Below, piece by piece: positions 58,758-64,000 of a stretch of 64,000 bases of DNA (positions are counted from its first letter, which is position 1; each line of letters starts with the position of its first letter). The DNA is from Pseudomonas sp. CC120222-01a (GTDB lineage Bacteria > Pseudomonadota > Gammaproteobacteria > Pseudomonadales > Pseudomonadaceae), in contig NZ_QEQQ01000012.1 in the NCBI RefSeq assembly GCF_003097235.1, forward strand, positions 109,462 to 173,461, in the 5' to 3' direction. The notes beneath the pieces are model-generated. The model saw nothing but the letters and a program-made list of their open reading frames with translations. It had not been told where the DNA came from and did not search any database. Position numbers and translations under genes: made by a program.

Positions 58758-60902
58758 TCAAAGGGCCGAGCCGATACGGCCCTTGCGCAGGGCGTCGACA
58801 ACCGAATCCTTCGGCCCGTCGGCGACGATCTTGCCGTTGTCGAGCACCACCAGCCGGTCGACCAGGCTGAGCATCGAGGTGCGGTGGGTGACCAGCAGCA
58901 CGGTCTTGCCCGGCACCCAACTCAGCAGGCGCTGGCGCAGTTGCTCTTCGCTGCTGTTGTCCATGTGGCTGGTGGGTTCGTCGAGGATCAGGATCGGCGG
59001 CTCCAGCAGTAGCGCGCGGGCCAGTAGCACCGCTTGGCGCTGGCCGCCGGAGAGCAGCTGGCCGCGCTCGCCCACCGGGCGGTCGAAGCCGTTCGGGTGC
59101 TGCCGGGCCAGCTCGCTGACGCCGGTCAGTTCGGCCACTTCGAGCATGCGCGCATCGCTGATGTGGCGTGCGCCGAGGGTCAGGTTGTCGCGCAGGCTGC
59201 CGGCCAGCAGCGGCAGGTCGTGAGCCACGTAGCCGATCTGGCTGCGCAGGTCGGCGATGTCCAGTTGGCGCAGGTCGAGGTTGTCCAGCAGCACCTGGCC
59301 TTCGTCGGGGTGATGGAAACCCATCAGCTGGCGCCCGAGGGTGCTCTTGCCCGAGCCGCTGCGGCCGATGATGCCGATGCGCTCGCCGGGGGTGATGGTC
59401 AGGTTCACATCGTGCAGTGCCGGGCTCACTTGCCCTGGATAACGGAAAGTGATGTGGCTCAGCGCCAGGCCGCCCTTGAGCGTGGTGTGCTCCAGGGCCT
59501 GCTGGTCGAGTTGACGTTCCTGGGGCAGGGCCATCAGCGCATCGGTGCTGCGCATGGTCAGCTGCGCCTGCTGATAGCGGGTGATCAGCCCGGCGATCTG
59601 GCCGAGCGGGGCGAGCACCCGGCTGCCGAGCATGTAGCTGGCGACCAGGGCGCCGACGCTGAGGTTGCCGGCGATGATGCTGTACACCCCGGCAACGATG
59701 GTCGCCATGCCGCAGAACTGCTGGATGAACAGCGTGCCGTTGCTGGCCAGCGACGACAGGTTGCGGGCGTGGGCGTCGAGGCGGGCAATGGCGGCGTTGG
59801 TGTGCTCCCACTGGTACTGGCGTTCGCTTTCGGCGCCGCAGGCCTTGAGGGTTTCCAGGCCGCCGAGGGTTTCGATCAGCAGGGCCTGGCGCACGGCACC
59901 GAGGCTCAGGCTCTTCTGCACGGTGTCGCGCAGGCGGGCCTGGATGAACAGGGCAAAGCCCACTGCCAGCGGGAAGGCGATCAGCGGGATCAGTACCAGC
60001 CAGCCACCGAGCAGGCCGATCACCAGCAGCATCAGGGCGACGAAGGGCAGGTCGATGATGCTGGTCAAGGTGACCGCGGTGAGAAATTCACGCAGGCCCT
60101 GGAAGTCATGGATGCTCTGGGCGAAACCACCGATGGTGGCGGGCTTGGCCTTCATGGCCATGCCGGTGATGCGCTCGAACAGGGTGGCGGAGAGGATCAG
60201 GTCGGTCTTCTTGCCGGCCTGGTCCAGCAGGTGGGCGCGGACCATGCGCAGCACCAGCTCGAAGGCAGTGCCGATGAACAGGCCGGCAACCAGTACCCAC
60301 AAGGTCGACAGCGCCTGGTTGGGCACCACGCGGTCGTAGGTCTGCATGACGAACAGCGGCACCATCAGGCCGAGCAGGTTGATCAGCAGGCTGGCCAGCA
60401 GGGCGTCGCCGTACAGCCAGCGGGAATGGCGCAGGGTGTCGCGGAACCAGGCGTTGACCCGCGGCAGCAGCGGTGAACGCACGTCTTCCAGGGTATGGCG
60501 AGGGCGGGCGAACAGGGCGTTGCCGCTATAGGCCTGTTGCAGTGCTTCACGTTCGACCCATTGCTCGCCGCCCTCAGCTTCGCAGGGCAGGATCAGCGCA
60601 CGGCCGTCATCGCCCCAGCGTTGCAACACCGCGCTGCGGCCATTGTCGAGCAACAGCAGCACGGGCAGGTTGAGCGCCGAGATGTCATCAAGGGCTCGCT
60701 CCAGCACCCGCGCTTGCAGGCCGGCACGCGCCGCAGCCCGTGGCAGCAAGTCTACGCCCAGGCGCTGCTGGGCCAGGGGCAGGCCGCTGCACAGGCTGGC
60801 ACGGCTGGCCGGGCGACCGTGCAGCCGGCACAGGATCAGCAAGCCATCGAGCAGTGGGTCATCGACATCCGGACGCGGTTGCGCGCTTTGCATACTGGTC
60901 AC
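58758..60902 (-). CDS. lapB: type I secretion ATPase/permease (LapB-like)
   Basis: A 714-residue ABC transporter. An N-terminal C39-like domain (about 15-135) has no evident catalytic cysteine, so it is the degenerate kind that docks the substrate. Membrane helices follow at about 165-445, then an ATPase domain with GRSGSGKST near 530, LSGGQRQ near 635 and ILILDEPTS near 655. It exports giant RTX adhesins to the outer surface. It starts 66 bp after the lapE stop. Whether it is the sole or a second such system in the strain cannot be seen. Confidence 0.88.
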   Translation of the reverse strand: MTSMQSAQPRPDVDDPLLDGLLILCRLHGRPASRASLCSGLPLAQQRLGVDLLPRAAARAGLQARVLERALDDISALNLPVLLLLDNGRSAVLQRWGDDGRALILPCEAEGGEQWVEREALQQAYSGNALFARPRHTLEDVRSPLLPRVNAWFRDTLRHSRWLYGDALLASLLINLLGLMVPLFVMQTYDRVVPNQALSTLWVLVAGLFIGTAFELVLRMVRAHLLDQAGKKTDLILSATLFERITGMAMKAKPATIGGFAQSIHDFQGLREFLTAVTLTSIIDLPFVALMLLVIGLLGGWLVLIPLIAFPLAVGFALFIQARLRDTVQKSLSLGAVRQALLIETLGGLETLKACGAESERQYQWEHTNAAIARLDAHARNLSSLASNGTLFIQQFCGMATIVAGVYSIIAGNLSVGALVASYMLGSRVLAPLGQIAGLITRYQQAQLTMRSTDALMALPQERQLDQQALEHTTLKGGLALSHITFRYPGQVSPALHDVNLTITPGERIGIIGRSGSGKSTLGRQLMGFHHPDEGQVLLDNLDLRQLDIADLRSQIGYVAHDLPLLAGSLRDNLTLGARHISDARMLEVAELTGVSELARQHPNGFDRPVGERGQLLSGGQRQAVLLARALLLEPPILILDEPTSHMDNSSEEQLRQRLLSWVPGKTVLLVTHRTSMLSLVDRLVVLDNGKIVADGPKDSVVDALRKGRIGSAL

Positions 60903-60968
60903 GATGGCCTACTCCCGCCAGGGTGGATGGGTTGCTGTGCAGGCGATCCGTGCCAGTGCGTGCGACGC

Positions 60969-62342
60969 TTAGCGCATCTCGGGCAATCTGGCTTCGGTCC
61001 GGACCTCGTTGTTGGCGATAGCCTCTGGTGGCAGTGAAATGCGTTGCTTGCTCAGCAGTTCACCCATGGTCGCCAGTACCCGGTACATCGAAAACTCTTC
61101 GGTGTAACGCACTTCGGTGTAGCGGCGGTTGGCGTTGTACAGCTCGTTTTCGCTGTCGAGCACGTCGAGCAAGGTACGCTGGCCCAGGCCGAACTGGTCC
61201 TGGTAGGCCGCGCGCACGCGTTGGGTGGTCTCGGCGTACTCACGGGCGGTCGGGGTCTGCTTGCGGGCATTGTTCATGGCGTTCCAGGACAGGCTGAGGT
61301 TTTCGGTCAGCTCGCGCAGGGCATTGTTGCGGATGTCCAGGGCCTGGTTGATCTTGTGCGCATCGGATTGCAGCCGGGCCTTGTCACTGCCGCCACGGAA
61401 CAGGTTGTAGCTGAGCTCTACGCCGGCCTGCCAGTCGTTGTTGGCGTGGCCCGGCTCGCCGCCGATGTTGTTGTTGGCACCGGTGGCCAGCACCGCGTCC
61501 AGGCGCGGGTAGAACGGCGACTTGGCCACTTCGTACTGCTGCTCTGCGGCATTGACGTCGGCCTGGGCCGATTTGAGGTAAGGGTTGTTCTGGCGCATGC
61601 CTTCGCGTGCCTGGTCGAGCGTGCCGGGTATTTCCACCTTGATCGACTGTGGCCCTTCCAGCTCGTCAGGCACGCGACCGACCACGCTGTAGAAGTTGGC
61701 CTCGGCATCGGCAAGGTCGACTTCGGCGGTATCCAGGTTGTTTTCTGCCAGGGCGCGACGGGCGCGGGACTGGTCGAGGTCGGCGGTGCTACCAACGCCA
61801 CGCTCGCTGCGCAGGCCGATCTGGTCGTTGACGCGCAAGTGCGCCTGCAGGTTGTTCTTGGCCAGGTCCACCAACTCTCGACGCTTGAGCACCTCCAGAT
61901 ACACCTCGACGGTGCGCAAGGCGACGTCCTGGGCGATGGCCTGGGTGTAATAGGCGCGCGAGGTCGCCACAGCCTCGGTGCGGCCTACCTCATTGGCGGT
62001 GTTGAAGCCGTCGAAGATCATCTGCCGCAGGCGCAGTTCCGACTGTGTGTAGTTGAGGGTTTCCTTGTTGTGGTTGCTCGTGCCGTCCGGGTTGAGGCCG
62101 CGGGTATTGAGGTTGTCCGAGCGCTGGCGCCCGTAACCTGCGACGAGGTCCACCGTCGGGTAGTAGCCACCACGGGCGAATTTCACATCCTCGTCGGCGG
62201 AAAGCTTGCTGTTGCGATTCGAGCTGATTTGCGGGTGGTAATCCACGGCACTCTGGATTGCCTCGTTGAGGGACATTGCCTCGACGTTCGTGCATGCCAT
62301 GGCTACCAGCATTGCGCTGGCGAGGGGTGTTAGAACGCGCAT
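60969..62342 (-). CDS. lapE: TolC-family outer-membrane channel (LapE)
   Basis: A 457-residue outer membrane efflux protein with a signal peptide (LASAMLVAMACTNVEA), two TolC repeats (helical, about 30-220 and 245-425) and conserved QLRLRQMIFDGFNTANEVGR and VGVLTAGELSY-type strand regions (here AGVELSYNLFRGGSDKAR). It opens the outer-membrane path for the adhesin. CCAGGGAG precedes the ATG. Location next to the DTW and Aer genes matches P. putida PP_4519, which I recall as lapE. Confidence 0.85.
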   Translation of the reverse strand: MRVLTPLASAMLVAMACTNVEAMSLNEAIQSAVDYHPQISSNRNSKLSADEDVKFARGGYYPTVDLVAGYGRQRSDNLNTRGLNPDGTSNHNKETLNYTQSELRLRQMIFDGFNTANEVGRTEAVATSRAYYTQAIAQDVALRTVEVYLEVLKRRELVDLAKNNLQAHLRVNDQIGLRSERGVGSTADLDQSRARRALAENNLDTAEVDLADAEANFYSVVGRVPDELEGPQSIKVEIPGTLDQAREGMRQNNPYLKSAQADVNAAEQQYEVAKSPFYPRLDAVLATGANNNIGGEPGHANNDWQAGVELSYNLFRGGSDKARLQSDAHKINQALDIRNNALRELTENLSLSWNAMNNARKQTPTAREYAETTQRVRAAYQDQFGLGQRTLLDVLDSENELYNANRRYTEVRYTEEFSMYRVLATMGELLSKQRISLPPEAIANNEVRTEARLPEMR

Positions 62343-62382
62343 GGGGGTACTTCTCCCTGGTCACAAAAATTCCTGCTTTTTC

Positions 62383-62396
62383 GCCAATAAAATGAC
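62383..62396. promoter_or_regulatory. FleQ-box-like site
   Basis: GCCAATAAAATGAC agrees with the P. aeruginosa FleQ consensus GTCaNTAAAtTGAC at all but one of the conserved positions and one weak one. FleQ with c-di-GMP controls lap adhesins in P. putida, so the position is meaningful. The assignment rests on a remembered consensus. Confidence 0.5.
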
Positions 62397-62435
62397 GATA
62401 TTTATAGTTCGAATCGTTTCACGTTTGTAACAACA

Positions 62436-62472
62436 GAGCTAAGAACATTTAACGCGCGAGCTAAGAATATTT
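62436..62472. promoter_or_regulatory. tandem repeat GAGCTAAGAAYATTT with 22-bp period
   Basis: GAGCTAAGAACATTT at 62436-62450 and GAGCTAAGAATATTT at 62458-62472 differ at one base. Two helical turns apart in the adhesin/lapE promoter region, so a dimeric regulator site is plausible. I do not recognise it. Confidence 0.5.
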
Positions 62473-62810
62473 TTTCATAACGCCTATGCGAAAAAAAACT
62501 TATGCGGTCTATGCAAAGCAAGACATTGTTTCATTCAGGTGGATTTGCGAGCCGCTGCAAGGCGCGGCTTACAGGCACTTCAGGATATTCCAGATTTTTT
62601 ACAGCTAAGGACATGGATCGGATAGGTGAAAGCAGTATTTGGCGACAAAAAATTGGCATAAATTGATGGCCAACTTACATTATTCCTATCGCCAAAATAG
62701 TGCCTGAGAGAACGATTCTCACCGTTGAGATTTTTCGGACTCCTTGCCCACACCTGCCTGCGTAATGTCAGTGGCTGATGTAGCCGATCAGTTAGGGGAG
62801 GCGTGCGCTC

Positions 62811-64000
62811 ATGGCTAAGTTAGTCGGTGTGGTCAGCAAGGTGATTGGTCAGGTTTTCGCAGTTGCCAGCGATGGTAGTCGGCGAGCCTTGATCGAAGGT
62901 GACCGCCTGTTCGCTGGCGAGCAACTGGAAACGGGGGCTGCGGGGGCCGTGGCAGTGCACCTGCAGAACGGTGCCGAGCTGACCCTGGGCCGTGACAGCA
63001 GCCTGGAGATGACCCCGGACCTGCTCGCCAGCCGGGCGCCCCATGCGCAGGGCCACGACGTCGCGCCAAGCGACGCGCAACTGAGTGATGTGGCGCGCAT
63101 CCAGCAGGCGATTGCCGCTGGCGACGACCCGACCCAGAGCGCCGAGGCGACCGCCGCCGGGTCAGGCAGCCCGAGTGTTTCCGGGGCGCTGGGCGGTGGC
63201 CACAGTTTCGTCATGCTCGATGAAGTCGGCGCCCGTGTCGATCCCGTGGTGGGCTTCCCGACGGCAGGCTTCAATGGCTTTCCCGAGCTTGCCAACCGCG
63301 AAGTGGGCGGCCTCGACCCCAGCAATGGCAGTTCGCTCAACGGTCGGCCGGTTGGCGGCGGCAATGGCGGCACGGGGCCTACGGAGCCGTCCATCCCGAC
63401 GGTAGACGAAAATCATCCAGTCACTTTGCTAGGCCTGAATATCGCCCCGGGTGAACTGAGCCTGAACGAGGCGAATCTGCCACTGGGCTCTGCCAGTAAC
63501 GCCGCGGCGCTGACCCAGCAGGGCAGCTTTACCGTGGTGGCTCAGGATGGCGTGTTCAACCTCAGTGTCGGTGGCATCAACGTGGTGACGGGCGGTGTGG
63601 TGACCGGCGTTGGCCAGTCGATCACCACCGGCTTGGGCAACATCCTGACGATTACCGGCTATAACCCGAGCACTGGCGTGGTGAATTACAGCTACACGCT
63701 GACTGCAACCGGGCAACATATCGAGGACGATGGGGCCAAGTCGCTGAGCGAGCACTTGCCGGTGCTGGTCAGTGACAGTGACGGCGATGTCGCCCAGGGC
63801 TCGCTGGATGTGATCATCCACGATGATGCGCCGCAGGCTTTCGATGATGGCAACGTGGTCACGGCGACCGAGCAGCATGTCGAGCTGACCGGGAACGTGC
63901 TGACCAACGACGTGCAAGGCGCCGACCGCGTGGCCGGCGGCCCGGTGATCGCCGGTACGTTCACTGGCACCTACGGCACGCTGGTGCTGGCCACAGACGG
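62811..64000 (+). CDS. giant LapA/MapA-like adhesin, N-terminal part (cut by window edge)
   Basis: At least 396 residues; the C-terminus is beyond the window. The N-terminus is a retention module: AKLVGVVSKVIGQVFAVAS, IEGDRLFAGEQLETGAAGAV, then IQQAIAAGDDPTQSAEATAAG with the TAAG motif at residues 114-117, followed by GGGHSFVMLDEVGARVDPVVGFPT. In LapA the periplasmic protease LapG cuts at this di-alanine to release the adhesin when c-di-GMP is low. Downstream (from about 190) are Ig-like/VCBS-type repeats (DSDGDVAQGSLDVIIHDDAP). GGGGAGG lies upstream. Divergent from its own secretion system. Confidence 0.88.
   Translation, partial: MAKLVGVVSKVIGQVFAVASDGSRRALIEGDRLFAGEQLETGAAGAVAVHLQNGAELTLGRDSSLEMTPDLLASRAPHAQGHDVAPSDAQLSDVARIQQAIAAGDDPTQSAEATAAGSGSPSVSGALGGGHSFVMLDEVGARVDPVVGFPTAGFNGFPELANREVGGLDPSNGSSLNGRPVGGGNGGTGPTEPSIPTVDENHPVTLLGLNIAPGELSLNEANLPLGSASNAAALTQQGSFTVVAQDGVFNLSVGGINVVTGGVVTGVGQSITTGLGNILTITGYNPSTGVVNYSYTLTATGQHIEDDGAKSLSEHLPVLVSDSDGDVAQGSLDVIIHDDAPQAFDDGNVVTATEQHVELTGNVLTNDVQGADRVAGGPVIAGTFTGTYGTLVLATD

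Larger units (their letters stand above)
62343..62810. other. 468-bp AT-rich intergenic region between lapE and the adhesin gene
   Basis: This gap holds no open frame of note but has many sequence signals. They are a FleQ-box-like site (62383-62396), a 22-bp-spaced direct repeat (62436-62472) and nested inverted repeats at 62638-62696 (TTTGGCGA/TCGCCAAA around TTGGC/GCCAA). It is much richer in A and T than its surroundings, fitting a large promoter region shared by two divergent units. Confidence 0.7.

Noticed and set aside
1..64000. CRISPR arrays, tRNA or rRNA genes
   Set aside because: No regularly spaced direct repeats with unique spacers, and no cloverleaf or rRNA signature, were found. 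The many short repeats are REP palindromes.

Overview
The window is bacterial, high-GC and gene-dense, and comes from a member of the Pseudomonas putida group. The basis is the density of P. putida-type REP palindromes with a conserved core, the protein families present, and a gene order that from memory resembles the KT2440 interval around PP_4519-PP_4553 (lapE, an Aer-type receptor, guanidinobutyrase, hrpA, a FabH-like synthase, two fadD genes, a PhaJ-type hydratase). I had no database, so the synteny is recollection.

Left third (1-22 kb): housekeeping and accessory genes. These are a DUF6279 lipoprotein, a CvfB-like S1 protein, a beta-helix protein, CsbD, a YihY membrane protein with a second peptide deformylase, a MocR-type regulator divergent from a threonine-dehydratase-like enzyme, a hicAB toxin-antitoxin pair, and a four-gene operon ending in an ECF42-type sigma factor. 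A lipid block follows (MaoC/PhaJ hydratase, alpha/beta hydrolase, two tandem fadD genes), then two genes of the gamma-glutamyl-polyamine type.

Middle (22-48 kb): hrpA, a FabH-like ketosynthase, a Porin_5-type porin, an ABC exporter with ppiA and a hydrolase, LysR and azoR, several small-molecule transporters (DMT, AEC, NCS1, MscS-like), a DEAD-box helicase, and an SDR/EutH/LuxR trio.

Right part (48-64 kb): a LysR gene followed by a 42-aa ORF behind an Anr-box-like palindrome, resembling P. aeruginosa PA1414/SicX. Next come a sodium/solute symporter, guanidinobutyrase and its LysR regulator, an Aer-type chemoreceptor with a sigma-28-like promoter, and a DTW-domain tRNA modifier. A structured RNA then precedes a tiny cysteine-rich ORF and a 75-aa protein; its loops are complementary to the downstream Shine-Dalgarno region, as in phage C4 antisense RNA. 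A 108-bp inverted repeat follows. The window ends in a complete type I secretion system (LapE-LapB-LapC order) divergent from the 5' end of a giant adhesin whose N-terminus carries a LapA-like retention module with a TAAG cleavage motif.

The most interesting items are the C4-like RNA module, the PA1414/SicX-like locus, the Lap/Map-type adhesin locus with its regulatory intergenic region, and the compound 56.9-57.2 kb repeat. No tRNA, rRNA, CRISPR array, transposase or intact prophage was seen.
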